A stretch of 56,532 nt of DNA from Euprymna scolopes. Lineage: Eukaryota; Mollusca; Cephalopoda; Sepiida; Sepiolidae. A program made the translations under genes and the position numbers. The stretch is from NCBI GenBank assembly GCA_024364805.1, contig CM044503.1:69003320-69059851 (forward strand). Direction: 5' to 3'. Positions 22,322 to 32,969 of this stretch are shown piece after piece (the stretch's first letter is position 1; each line of letters opens with the position of its first letter). The notes beneath the pieces were generated by a model, which was given only the letters and a program-made list of their open reading frames with translations, did no database searches and was not told the DNA's origin.

Positions 22322-23225
22322 TCTATATATATAAAAGCGAAAATGTATATCTGTATGTTCGTGTGTCTGCTAAAAACTTTCGAGAGACACAACAAAAATT
22401 CACAAACTCAGTATCATATCAAAGCTCCATCCTTCGCTCAAAAAATATCGAAAAATTGGCCAAAAGCGTTCATTTTTTCACCCCAAAATCAACAATTTTC
22501 GACAGGGTGGGAGTCAACAAAAACTGCCCTCTCGACCGGTTCTAAGCATGCGCCAGATGACGTCATGACCTGATTTACTTTAAATAGTTGAAAAACTGAA
22601 TAAATTTCATGTACGTCATTTTAGGTAAGTTGATTAGCGTGTTGGTTCATTATCTAAACGTTTTGGGTTCGAATCGTTGTGTGAAATGTCTTCTTTTTTT
22701 TTTTCGATTTTTAAAAATTTAAATATTGAACCAGTGTTATTTAAGCCATTTTTCACGTAACGTTCGTTTTTCTGTTTTTTTTTTTTACTTTGCTTATCCA
22801 CCCCCACCACACACCCAAAAACACCCTGGTACCCACCGATTTTTTAAATTTTAATATCGAAACAGGCTTATTTAAGCTATTTTTCACGTGTTCGTTTTCT
22901 GTTTTTATCGTTCGTTTGCCTTACGTTAGTTTCTTTTGTGTTTTTTCCCCCGGTTAAGTGTTAGCGTTGTTTTCTTTTTTACTTCACTTATAACAAACAA
23001 ACCTGATCATTGACGGCGGCGTCGTAACGCTCGACGACTTTCTGTCAATTTGGTTCTTACTTAAATAAATTCAAACATCTTTCACTAACTCATTCTGGCT
23101 GGCCGATTTTATTTTCAAACTTCGCCTCAGGGCTTTGGGTTCGATCCTACACACCCCCAGGTTCTTTTTTATTTAACACCACACACACCTACAAACACCC
23201 AGGCAACGCCAGGTACCCCCGCTAG
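22322..23225 (+). mobile_element. non-autonomous Helitron 2 (subtype B) with tRNA-like B boxes
   Basis: Begins TCTATATATATAAAAGCGAA directly after the CTAG of element 1. Ends with hairpin CACCCAGGCAACGCCAGGTA and CTAG at 23222-23225. Body markers shared with element 4: AAAAATTGNCCAAAANC...TTCACCCC and TTTTCGACAGG/TTTTCTACAAGG. Two segments resemble Pol III B boxes: TTTGGGTTCGAATCGTTG near 22664-22681 and TTTGGGTTCGATCCTAC near 23136-23152. Confidence 0.82.
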
Positions 23226-24006
23226 TCTATATATATAAAAGGCAAAATGTGTGTGACCATTTCGTGTATGTCTCGCAAAGGCTTTTCTCGCACATGGTCC
23301 CGGGGGGGGGAGGGGGTAACGATCACTTAGAAGTGTTTATATAGGCCGTAGATAATAATATCTAGGATTTGGGAAAGCGTGTCACGTCTAGATTTATTTG
23401 TGTCGACTTTTACAAAATTATTGCTATTTTGGCTTCTCACGTGTTGATTCGGCTTTTTTGTATAAAAAGCGAAACTAATTCAAAGCTAAGGGAGCGTTCT
23501 TGGCATTGTGCCGGGAAACGTCCAGAAGCAATCAGCTTTGGTCAATGTGGGGCCAAACTCCTCTCATATCAGACAATTGCTATTCAATCTGGACAATGGG
23601 GCCCCCTCCCCAACATCTTGGGGAAAAAAAACAGTCAAAGTTGGGTAAACAAACTCAAACGCTGCCCCGCAGCAAAAGAGAACTGCGTGACTTCTAATGG
23701 ACCTCATTAATTAAGTCAAATAGAAGCAGCAGAGTTAACTTTTATTGCGTCCACGTGTAGTTAAATAAATAAATTCAAACGTGTTTCCATTGTATGTCGC
23801 GGTGGCCCAATGGTTAATGTTGCACGTTTTTGTTTCACACTTTAATTTCCAACTTTGCCTCAAGGGTTCAGGTTCGGGTTTGATCTTCATACTCACCTAC
23901 CAAAACTTTTTCTTTTTATTTTAACCCCCCCCCCACGGAGTTTTGATTTACCCAAAACCACACACACCTCCAAACACCCGGGCAACGCCGGGTACCCCCC
24001 AGCTAG
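23226..24006 (+). mobile_element. non-autonomous Helitron 3 (subtype A) with tRNA-like segment
   Basis: Begins TCTATATATATAAAAGGCAA right after element 2 and ends with ACCCGGGCAACGCCGGGTAC and CTAG at 24003-24006. Shares the A-type body with element 1. Near 23797-23818 GCGGTGGCCCAATGGTTAAT resembles a tRNA A box. About 70 bp later AGGTTCGGGTTTGATC resembles a B box, as in tRNA-derived SINE heads. Confidence 0.82.
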
Positions 24007-24613
24007 TTTATATATATAAAGGGCAAAATGTGTGTGTGCATGTTTGTATGTCTCACAAAAGCTTTTGACAGCAGCGACGGATCTTCACGAGATTTGTATT
24101 GTTTTAAATCTCAACCCTTCGGACGATAAATATAGAAAAATTGACCAAAAAACATTAATTCCTTCACCCCTAATTGGGCAGTTTTCTACAAGGAGCGATC
24201 AGTTTTTTTGCATTGCCAATTTTACAAGTCATTATATCGCTTAGATTGACTTCGCTTAATTTCAACGTTCCGAACTTGCGGTCGGATCGTGGAGACATCG
24301 GCTAACATGTCACATTTTTTCTTTTTTCCTCCTTCGCGTTACGGGTTCGAGCCTGCCTGCTTATTGCCACTTTTTTTTTTCTTTCTCCACTCAAACTGCC
24401 TACTGTTGTTTCACCCCCCCCACACTCCTACCAATTTAATTTTTTTAAATTGAATCTTGGGGTTCCTTACTCGACCCAAACAATGCTGAGGAACAAAACA
24501 AAAACTACGCTAATATACCACTTTTTTAAAACACCTATTAATTCCCCCCCTCCCCCCGTGAAGATCCTTACTGCACCTCCACATACCCGGGAAATGCTGG
24601 GTACCCCTGCTAG
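24007..24613 (+). mobile_element. non-autonomous Helitron 4 (subtype B)
   Basis: Begins TTTATATATATAAAGGGCAA (first C mutated to T) after the CTAG of element 3. Ends ACCCGGGAAATGCTGGGTAC then CTAG at 24610-24613, followed by T at 24614, the expected right target base. Body of B type like element 2, with a B-box-like ACGGGTTCGAGCCTGCC near 24340-24356. Confidence 0.8.
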
Positions 24614-24861
24614 TGTAGAATAAATGCAAGAAAGAAAAAAATATGGAAAATAATTTAAACAATTTTTATTTAAATTTTGTTTTTTATATAATTTAGAATG
24701 ACAAATTATTTAACATTTTTGAAAGTTGTTTAAATTATTTACAATTCTAAATTACATGAGTAAAAATAAAAGTTGTTTACATTTTCATGTTCTGATTTGC
24801 CTCAGTTTATTCTGAAAAAAAGTTGTTTAAATTTTCTTTTCAAATTAAAAAAAATAATCTA

Positions 24862-25688
24862 TCTATATATCTATAAAAGTGAAATTGTGTGTGTGTGCGT
24901 GTGCATGTGTGTGTGTACATTTCCCTACCAAACTACTCTGTCAATTTTTGGTTTACAGACTCGAGATTTGACATAAGGGATATTGAGATTTAGAAAAATT
25001 ATTTTCATCAGTTTCCGGCCAGAAATTTGGCTGTCAAAAGGTCAAAGTTCAACGATTTGACCTTTGAAAACTCTACCAAACACCTGCGTCAATTTTGGGT
25101 CTAAATTTGAAATTTTAGATGTAGGTTACTTGGATATGGATCAAACTTTTTAATTTGATTTGAGCCCAAAACAATAAATGTTACGGGATCAAAATTGAGA
25201 TGAAAGTTAAAAAATATTTGACCTCTGTGGTCTCTACTAAATTCCTCAGCCAATTTTTGGTTTAAACATTTGAAATTTTACATAAAGTGTATTCAGACAT
25301 AGGACAAGCTTTTCAATCGGTGTTTGGCCGAAAATTTGGCTGCCAAGAGGTCAAAGTTCAAAAGATTTGGCCATTTGCATCTCTAGCAAACTATTCAGCC
25401 AATTTTGGGTCTAAAGATTTGAAATTTTACATAAAAGGTAATCAGACATGCAGCCAGCTTTTTAATCAGTTTTTTGGGCGAAAATGTGGCTGTCAAGAGG
25501 TCAAAGTTGAAAGAGTTGACCATTGCAGACTCTACCAAACTCCTCCACCAATTTTGGGTCCAAACACTTGAAATTTTAGATGTAGTTCACCTGGACATGA
25601 GTCAAACATTTTAATATATATATGTAAATATGCACATAAAGTTATGAACAGTACATAGGGCCTGAGCAAAGCTGGGCTGAACTGCTAG
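24862..25688 (+). mobile_element. fifth Helitron-like element with internal tandem repeats
   Basis: Starts at one of three nearby TC dinucleotides (24858, 24862 or 24870) in TCTATATATCTATAAAAGTG and ends GAGCAAAGCTGGGCTGAACT then GCTAG, with CTAG at 25685-25688. The interior consists of imperfect units of about 130-160 bp (AAATTTGGCTGNCAANAGG, TCAAAGTTNAAAGATTTG, CAATTTTGGGTCTAAA, TGAAATTTTACATAAA) repeated about four times. The 3' hairpin is weaker than in elements 1-4, so this is a different family. Confidence 0.62.
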
Positions 25689-25789
25689 TATAAAAAAAAA
25701 TTGTTTAAAAGTTTTTTAAATTATTTGCCATGGCTTTTTTTTTCTTCTTTTTCTGGCATTTCGTTTCATTACACTAGTTCTTGGTTTTT

Positions 25790-25990
25790 GATCACACCGT
25801 CATGGTTGCCTCATCCTTACGAAATTGCAAGTGTTAGCCATCTTGTTTCTTTCACGATTAAAATGTGTAAACATTTTAATCGTGCATTTCTCTAGTTTAT
25901 ATGGCTAAAACAAATAACATTTTTGTTCGAAATGACTCCTTATGTAATAATGTTTAAGATAAAAAACATTTTGAATGCCTTATTTTTTTC
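25790..25990 (+). repeat. partial copy of foldback arm FB2
   Basis: Resembles one arm of the inverted repeat at 30.4/33.4 kb: CATTTTAATCGTGCATTTCTCTAG (arm: CATTTTAATCATGCTTTTCT), then AAATGACTCCTTATGTA and ATGTTTAAGATAAAAAACA in the same order as at 33085-33220. Non-coding. Confidence 0.5.
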
Positions 25991-26072
25991 ATATCACCGC
26001 AAACGCGCAAACCCTATTTAACAACATTACCCAGAGATTGGTTTCAGAAAGGATTGGTAATAAGAACCGTCT

Positions 26073-26103
<31 letters not shown>

Positions 26104-26366
26104 TTTTACCTCTTATGACATCGTATTTAATACCTTCCGCTTCAAAATATACTGGTGCAGACAAAAGACTCGGCATTCAGACGCTTATGAAATAGAAGTG
26201 TTGGGACGATTAATAGAATAATCTTGAGAAAAATGTTATGAAAGGTATGTTTTCGATCGGAAAACTATGTCTTTAAAGAATTAGTTATAATTTCATAAAA
26301 CAATGGTTATGTGGCGTCAGATAATGAACAAAGAAAGAGTTGTCATATAATCACGAAACCGTGCAG

Positions 26367-26422
<56 letters not shown>

Positions 26423-26594
26423 GGTCAGAGTTAAGCAGTCCGCCAAATGAGTTAGTGTTAGTTCGTCAGTTTATGAAAGTGATTCATTGGATATGATTAA
26501 TAGAAATTTAAAATCTCTAAGTTTGTTTATAAACAAAAAGAGAGTTTTTAATTTTTTTTTTTTAAATAAAACATTTACATAAAGTTTTCGTAAC
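25991..26594. repeat. simple repeats in AT-rich DNA
   Basis: (TTTA)n at about 26072-26107 and an (AG)n run at about 26369-26419. No gene; the Arg/Glu-rich open frame through the AG run is an artefact. Confidence 0.7.
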
Positions 26595-27062
26595 AAATTT
26601 CGGACTAAGTAAAGAATAGATACCCTATACCAGACGACGCCGCATGGCGGTGCCCGGCCCGGCGCACATTTCAACTAACACCGGGGATTCGACCTTGATA
26701 TTGGCACAAGCACATGGCGTCGGTTGTTTGTAAACACGTCAAATAGCAACCATGCTCGAATATTCGCCAGCATTTTTTTTTTTTTTTAATATATTTACAA
26801 AACATTTTTTAAAAGTAAGTAACAAAACGAACGTATGTAAATAAAAGATATTTAAATAAATGGGTGTCTTTTTCTGTTTCGGATTTTTGCGACTAAGATT
26901 GATTTTTATGTACCGTATTTTTTTTTTTGGGGGGGGTTCTGTGGGGGTTTTAAGACAATTCAATATTTATCTTTAAAACATTAACTTCAGCGACAATTAA
27001 TATATTTTGAAAATAATATTTTTAAATATTAAATTTGGACGAATATTAGCGAGCAAGATTTT
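26595..27062 (+). repeat. foldback element FB1, left arm
   Basis: About 465 bp whose reverse complement forms 28397-28912. Matching blocks, outside to inside: AAGTAAAGAATAGATACCCT, TTCAACTAACACCGG, GCACAAGCACATGGCGTCGG with TTGTTTGTAAACACGTCAAA, GCTCGAATATTCGCCAGCA, TTTAAATAAATGGGTGTCTT, and TTAACTTCAGCGACAATTAA. Arms differ by indels in A/T runs. Confidence 0.85.
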
Positions 27063-27651
27063 TGGGTTTGTATTACTGTACACATAGATTCGAAAAAGTT
27101 GTCAAAAAACAAATATATAACAAATAAATGTTTTCAAAGGAAAGATAAGATACTTTTCTACCAAACTGGATATAATTTTCGTGTTTTTATTCAATTTAAC
27201 ATGTTTATTCAGCTCGAAAACCATACAGTGTTTACCGAGGTGTCAAAACACATCCACTCCTACACCCACATCAACAGCATAACCCGCAAATCATCCGGGC
27301 AGGAAACACATTAACGGCGTCAACTAAATTAGGAGTGGAAATATTAATAATACACCTGACAACCCCTCTCACATGTACTTCAAACATAAATATTTAGGTC
27401 ACGGAGTGCGGTCGCGACGTGATTCCTACATAAACTGATTCGCAATGTTTACAGCTTTGATTGGATATATACAATTGAATATACCCCCAAATAAGCGAAT
27501 CCCCGATGTGTGGTTAATTACAAAAAACTAACACAAATAAAAAATACGACGGCCATTTTGACTCCGGAGCCGCTATGCTTCTTACTACGCCCGCACTTGG
27601 TGTATAGTTACCAGCAGATTGCCGACCAGAGCAGATCGCCTCGCTGACGGT

Positions 27652-27687
<36 letters not shown>

Positions 27688-28396
27688 CACGCCAGTTCCC
27701 TTCAGCTCTTTCCATCAGCAGCAGCCACAGCTGCTGTTCCCATCAACTCTTTGCAACAGCAGCAGCCACAGCCGTTCCAGCAGCCGCAGCAGCCACAGCT
27801 GTTCCCCTCAACCCTTTCCAGCAGCAGCAGCGGCGGCAGCCCCCCTCTCGGCGACAGCAGTTGATTCAAAAGTGCCTAGTCACCTATCATTGTTTGTTCC
27901 CTTGAGGAATACCACCAGCGAACCCCAACTCGTCCCAGCGACTCCTTAGTGGCAACAGCGGTGGCGATACTCCTCCTATTCCAGTCCCGGTCGTTATCCC
28001 TAGACCGTACCAGCATCTAGACCCCTGTACCTGTCCGATCCTCATCAGGCTAAGACTCCAACCTCTCTAACACCTGGATCCCTATTCCGGCCTTCCTAAT
28101 GCCCAGCTCAGCTGACCGTTCCGGCTCTGATTGAAGATATATACCTATTCACCTTGACCCTCAAAAAAGAAACTGAATTACTTCGTTTGTTCTCCTTACT
28201 TCCATACGCTCGTGTTATTCTATAACAAATATATTATTTTATTCAAATATCTTTTTATAACTTTTATTTTTATAAAGATGAAATGTAGTATCACAAGATA
28301 GAAATCTTTTTATAATTTTTATTTTTATTAAAAAAAAAAAAAAATGCACTCAGAAAGACACCCATTTATTTAAATATCTTTTATTAAAAAAAAAAT
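27063..28396. other. spacer of FB1 with GC-rich, CAG-repeat segment
   Basis: AT-rich to about 27540, then a GC-rich block (about 27550-28130). It opens with GGCCATTTTGACTCCGGAGC, a YY1-like motif common at animal promoters. It carries an (AGC)n run at about 27652-27684 and further Gln/Ser/Pro-codon-rich repeats to about 27860. One frame (27619-27864) encodes 81 Ser/Gln-rich residues with no domain; other frames are also partly open because of the trinucleotide repeat. It may be a captured promoter or 5' exon, or repeat-internal DNA; the sequence does not decide. The block then falls back to AT-rich DNA near the right arm. Confidence 0.4.
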
Positions 28397-28912
28397 CTTG
28401 CTCGCGAATATTCGTCAAAATTTAATATTTAAAAATATTATTTTCAAAATATATTAATTGTCGCTGAAGTTAATGTTTTAAAGAATGATTAAATAAATAT
28501 TGAATTGTCTTAAAAAACGCACGCAGATCCCCCACCCCACAAAAACAAAAAACAAGACACGGTACATAAAAATCAATCTTATTCGCAAAAATCCGAAACA
28601 GAAAAAGACACCCATTTATTTAAATATATTTTATTTAAATACGTTCGTTTTGTTACTTACTTTCAAAAATGTTTTGTAAATATATACTTTTTCCTTTAAA
28701 TATTCAAAAGTTTTGTAAATATATTTAAAAAAAAAATTGCTGGCGAATATTCGAGCATGTTTACTATTTGACGTGTTTACAAACAACCGACGCCATGTGC
28801 TTGTGCCAATGTCAAGGTCGAATCACCGGTGTTAGTTGAAATGTGCGCCGGGTACCGCTAGGCGGCGTCCTCTGCTACAGGGTATCTATTCTTTACTTGG
28901 TCCAATCCGACA
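28397..28912 (-). repeat. foldback element FB1, right arm
   Basis: Inverted partner of 26595-27062. The outer part, 28738-28912 (GCTGGCGAATATTCGAGCA ... AGGGTATCTATTCTTTACTT), is the best conserved. The arm carries an extra local duplication of AAAGACACCCATTTATTTAA (28358 and 28604). Confidence 0.85.
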
Positions 28913-29451
28913 TTATCCTCCCCCACACACACACACTTGGAGTGCTTTTCTTTTCTTCTTGTTTTATTTCTTTTTCATATAATTTTAAATTGTCCGTGGA
29001 AGATTCATATGCCATGTGAGAAGGCAATTTGCTACACAAAGGCACATTTAACAGCCGTCGTTTATGCTACGGCATGCACATGCATAGTGTAAAGAGAAGC
29101 TGTAAATTGGCAGAAAATAGTTCCTGGGTTCAGAGGTTCATACCATGCAAACGGTAAATTTGCGACGGGTTTGATTATCAGATTCATTATAAGTGACCTT
29201 GAATACCATGTGTTCTATTACAGTGTAGGGTAATATTTACCGAATTATTATTACTAATAGTATTAGTATTATTATAAGCAGTTTGGCGTAAAAATGATAC
29301 TTTTCTGTAAAGAATATGTTTATTTACGTTTAAGAATGTTTCACATAAAAAAAAGGTAGGAGTTACAAGAAATAAATATTACACGATTATGAAATGCTTT
29401 CTTTCAACTACTTTATTTAAACAATGTTTTATGTTGTTGTTGTTGTTGTTA

Positions 29452-29505
<54 letters not shown>

Positions 29506-29514
29506 CGTATTAAT
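28913..29514. other. non-coding DNA with (GTT)n and (ATT)n microsatellites
   Basis: No gene recognised. (TTG)n at about 29432-29450 runs into (ATT)n at about 29454-29502. Confidence 0.7.
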
Positions 29515-29740
29515 TAACATGAAAGAAAAGTCCTGTCAAATCGTAGACGTTGCTGTCCGAGCTGACCACAGGGTGAATATCAAAGAAAAGGAGAAGCAGA
29601 ACAAGTACACAGAGCTAGCTAGAGAGCTGAAAGGGATATAAATGATGGAGAAAATCAGAATAATACCTATAATAGTAGGGACACTAGGAACAATCCCAAA
29701 ATGCCGTGAAAAAAAAAAAAAAATGAAAAATTGGAATCAG
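29515..29740 (+). mobile_element. C-terminal fragment of an RLE-type (R2/NeSL/Dong-like) LINE
   Basis: The plus-strand frame reads a segment with IVDVAVRADHRVNIKEKEK, then KYTELARELKG, and after a frame break IRIIPIIVGTLGTIPK. This is the tail of LINEs whose endonuclease is restriction-enzyme-like (family form: D-V-A-V-P...KY..L..E+...W......PVV+GALG). Upstream RT is absent, so the copy is 5' truncated. A related but diverged tail is amplified with zinc fingers at 51.8-54.6 kb. Confidence 0.75.
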
Positions 29741-30399
29741 AGGAATGGCTGCAAAGATAGAACAAATGACAATAAATGAAAACATCTGAAATTATTAAAG
29801 AAAACCCTTGAATGCAGAGACTAATACCACATGAGCAACATGTGCAGGCCAGACAAACCGCTGCAGAAATAAAACATGAAGAAGCGTTACATGGAAACAA
29901 GAACATTGAAGATGCATATCTACAAGTTCTCTATCCCCTCACCCCTACTCCCATTACTCCATCACCCCTCCACCCAAAGAGTGATGTCAAATAGTCAAGA
30001 AGAGTCAATTTTTTTTTACAGCAAATTATCATTTTTACTCCAAACTTTTTATCATAATACAAATACTGATACTACAAATACTACAAATAAATTCCTTCAG
30101 TTAAAATATCTGTTGGAAGATATTTCGTCGGGGACGCTAAATCAGCTATTACCGTCTAGAAAACGGGGAAATAATACAAGAAGAAAATGTCTCAAGATAT
30201 ATGTTGGATTGCCCTAAGATCCCAGTGTAGTATCTGTGCTAATGCTACACTCAAGTTTATTTGTCCTTAGAGGAAACGATTTTTGCAACTACCAGAGTGC
30301 CTCTTTTTAGGGAGCTCGTTTTCCTCCAAGGTACTTGTACAGTTTAATCAAGACATTAAAACAAAAAAAAATATTGAAAAAGGTTATATTGTACATATC
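29741..30399. other. unassigned DNA after the LINE tail
   Basis: Partly LINE 3' debris to about 29990 (GTGCAGGCCAGACAAACCGC is typical of coding LINE DNA, but the frame is lost). No other feature recognised. Confidence 0.35.
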
Positions 30400-30990
30400 C
30401 GTTATGGAATGAAGTTCTCCAAAATAAATTCACTTAATTTGATCAAGTAGTTTTTTTTTTTGGTTTTGTTTTTACAGAGGAAAATTAAATTTTAATGAGA
30501 CAAATCTATCGTCGCCATTTACCTGTTTTACGGACACGATGAGAAGGGGGGGGTCCTTTAAACGAAAAATTGATTAACAAAGGACAAAATGAAAGTGGAT
30601 TAAAAAAGGACACAGAAACTCTGTAAAATAAGTAAAAAAAAAAAAAAAAAACTAAGATAGGCAAAATCCCTTCAGAGCGTATTGTAGTTATATGAGAAAA
30701 TAACGCTGTGTACGCTTTATAAATTTTTCTTTTCTGTCTTATGTTATACATTAGTACATTAGGGGTCATTTCGAGTTAAAAGTTTATGTACTGTGCCCAT
30801 CTGAACAAGAGAAAATTGCAATTAAAATGTGTATGTCTCATGTAAATAACTAACGATGAATATGTAATATGACCGACGTTCAGAAGACGTTCTGAAGACC
30901 AGGTGACAGGTGATCAAAAAGTCAGTTTGAGCATACTGGAAGCCGAAATGAGACCAAATTGACAACTCGAAAATTCTAAAATGAAAAAAC
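30400..30990 (+). repeat. foldback element FB2, left arm
   Basis: The reverse complement lies at about 32970-33470. Best blocks: CCCTTCAGAGCGTATTG, TATACATTAGTACATTAGGG with GTCATTTC, AAAATGTGTATGTCTCATGT, AACTAACGATGAATATGTAA, and GAAATGAGACCAAATTGACA. The part outside about 30620 is only weakly matched. Confidence 0.8.
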
Positions 30991-31119
30991 TTTAATGGTT
31001 AATGTTTTTAAAATAAATAATTTAAGCAAGTTGTTATTTTGGTTGATATGTACACGCATTGGCTCCGATGTTGTACGCAGTTCGTTCGAGCGAGCATTCA
31101 TTAATCTGAAAAGGAAAGA

Positions 31120-31385
31120 AGTTTGGCCTCGTTTTTTTGCTTGAACTTTGCGCTTTTTGGATTATTTTGTTGTGTTTTATTTTTTGGGTGGATATTTTTT
31201 TGCTGTGTTTTTTTTTTTTTTTTGGAGAGGGATACTTTTTTGCCGTGTTTTTTTTTTTCATTTTTATGGATGTTATTTGGGGGGGGATGCTCTTTTTTTC
31301 TTTTTGGATGGACATTTTTTGTTTGGCCGGGGGTATTTTTTTTTGGGGGGGGAGCTTTTTTCCAGAGATTATAGTTATAGGTAAT
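31120..31385. repeat. T/G-rich low-complexity block
   Basis: Strings of T and G (TTTTTTGGGTGGATATTTTT and variants) with a rough period of 40-60 bp. Phe/Trp/Gly-rich open frames on one strand and Lys/Pro-rich ones on the other are artefacts. Confidence 0.7.
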
Positions 31386-31769
31386 TATTAACAAGAAAAC
31401 TGGTGTAAGTCCAGATTAGCACTTGTAGCGAAAAACAAAAATGAGTACCTTTTATTTTCTTAAATAAAAAAAAACTTACTCGACGAGAACACAAGTGTTT
31501 TTGCTTATTGCGGGCCAGGATATAAATATCCTAACTCACTACAAAAGAAAATAATGAAACGAATGGAAAGAAGGAAAAAAAAACTCAATTGCTGGATAAA
31601 ATAAACATGTCGTTTATTTTCTGTTGAAAAATGAATGTTTTAGGTGTAACTCGTGTTCATGTCCGCGCGTGGAAAGAGGAGTGAGTAATGTAGTGGAACG
31701 AGAAATGGCAGTCCAGCGTGTAGACAAAGAAAAAGATAGAGGGTTGACATCAGTAAAGCTGCGTGCACA

Positions 31770-32249
31770 TGTTGGTACTTGTCCACGTGGAAATGTCTTC
31801 AGGCCACTAGCTGTGGACGCGAACTTGTCTGGTTGATGGATCAAAGCAAAAGGGAAAAAAGAGTGAAAAAGTCAATCCAGTTCATGGAGAGAGTAAGTGT
31901 ATAAAGTGTAAAGTGTATATACTGTCTGTTAGCTCTTGCCCCACACAGTAGCAGGTGGCGTGAGGGAGGCAGCTGGTCCGTCGACCTCTCAGCTCGGAAG
32001 CCAAATTGGAAAAGGAAGGAAACAGCTTGTCTCTTGCTTTTATAGTTGTTTCTGGTGGTCTTTTGCGCATGTGTGAATTTCTTTCAAAGGGGAAGTGATG
32101 TTGCCCATGTGCGGGTACGTGTGCATGTGAGTGTACATGTGTGTATGTTAGCGTGTGTGTGTGTATGCACGTGAATTTGAGTGTATGTACGCGAATGTGA
32201 ATATATCTACGTGTGTGTACGTACGCGTGTATGTATATGACAAGAAATA
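31770..32249 (-). repeat. 480-bp tandem repeat, copy 1 (LTR-like, fossil)
   Basis: Begins TGTTGGTACTTGTCCACGTG and ends at the identical start of copy 2. On the minus strand it has a TATA-box-like AACTATAAAAGCAAGAGAC, a unique GC-rich part, and a terminal AGTACCAACA. This layout resembles a solo LTR of a retroelement, followed by a GT-rich simple-repeat zone (32100-32235). An AATAAA lies beyond the unit near 31600 (minus strand). No internal genes are attached. It is a fossil and the LTR assignment is tentative. Confidence 0.5.
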
Positions 32250-32757
32250 TGTTGGTACTTGTCCACGTGGAAATGTCTTCAGGCCACTAGCTGTGGACGC
32301 GAACTTGTCTGGTTGATGGACCAAAGCAAAAGGGAAAAAAAGAGTGAGAAAGTCAATCCAGTTCATGGAAAGAGAAAACGTGTAAAGTGTACGTACTGTC
32401 TGTTGACTCTTGCCCCATGCAGTAGCAGGTGGCGTGAAGTGCGCGCGCCCTGAAAGGGTGTGTGCGCCCCAAAAGGGGGAGCGGTTGGTCCGTCGACCGT
32501 TTAGGTCGGAAGCTGGTTCGAAAAGAAGGAAGCAGCTTATTGCTCTTGCTTTTATAGTTGTTTCCGGTGGTCTTTTGCGCATGTGTGGATTTCCTTTAAA
32601 GGGGATGTGACGTTGCCCATGTGTGCGTACGTGTGCATACATGTGTGTACATTAGCATGTGTGTATGCACGTGAATGTGAGAGTATGTATGTGAACGTGA
32701 ATATATCTACGTTTGTGTATGTGTACGCGTGCGCGTATGTATATGACAAGAAAAATG
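32250..32757 (-). repeat. 480-bp tandem repeat, copy 2 (LTR-like, fossil)
   Basis: Repeats copy 1 over its whole length, from TGTTGGTACTTGTCCACGTG to ATGTATATGACAAGAAA, with a short extra GC-rich insert near 32440-32480. The TATA-like AACTATAAAAGCAAGAGC is kept. A minus-strand frame of 164 codons through this copy has no recognisable domain and is treated as incidental. Confidence 0.55.
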
Positions 32758-32969
32758 GCTTGAGATGTGAACGTGTGTTTTTGTGCGAGACTAGAAAAGG
32801 CTCGCACATGCTTTAATAATTATTGGAAAAAAAATTTTTTTTAAACATTCGAAAAAAAAAAATTAAACAAATTAATTAATTATAATTATCTTTCATGTCT
32901 TCTTTTGTTGTTGTTGTTGTTGTTGTTTCATTTATTCTACATAAGTAGAAAATAAAATTTGTTTAAATT

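Noticed and set aside
27619-27864. Ser/Gln-rich 81-codon frame as a gene
   Set aside because: Driven by the AGC repeat; other frames are also open and no domain or splice context supports it.
31034-31394. Several overlapping Phe-, Trp- or Lys-rich frames on both strands
   Set aside because: Low-complexity T/G-rich DNA gives open frames on both strands.
32148-32642. 164-codon minus-strand open frame
   Set aside because: Lies in the 480-bp tandem unit and its GT-rich zone; His/Thr-rich ends come from simple repeats, copy 1 does not keep the frame, and no domain is visible.
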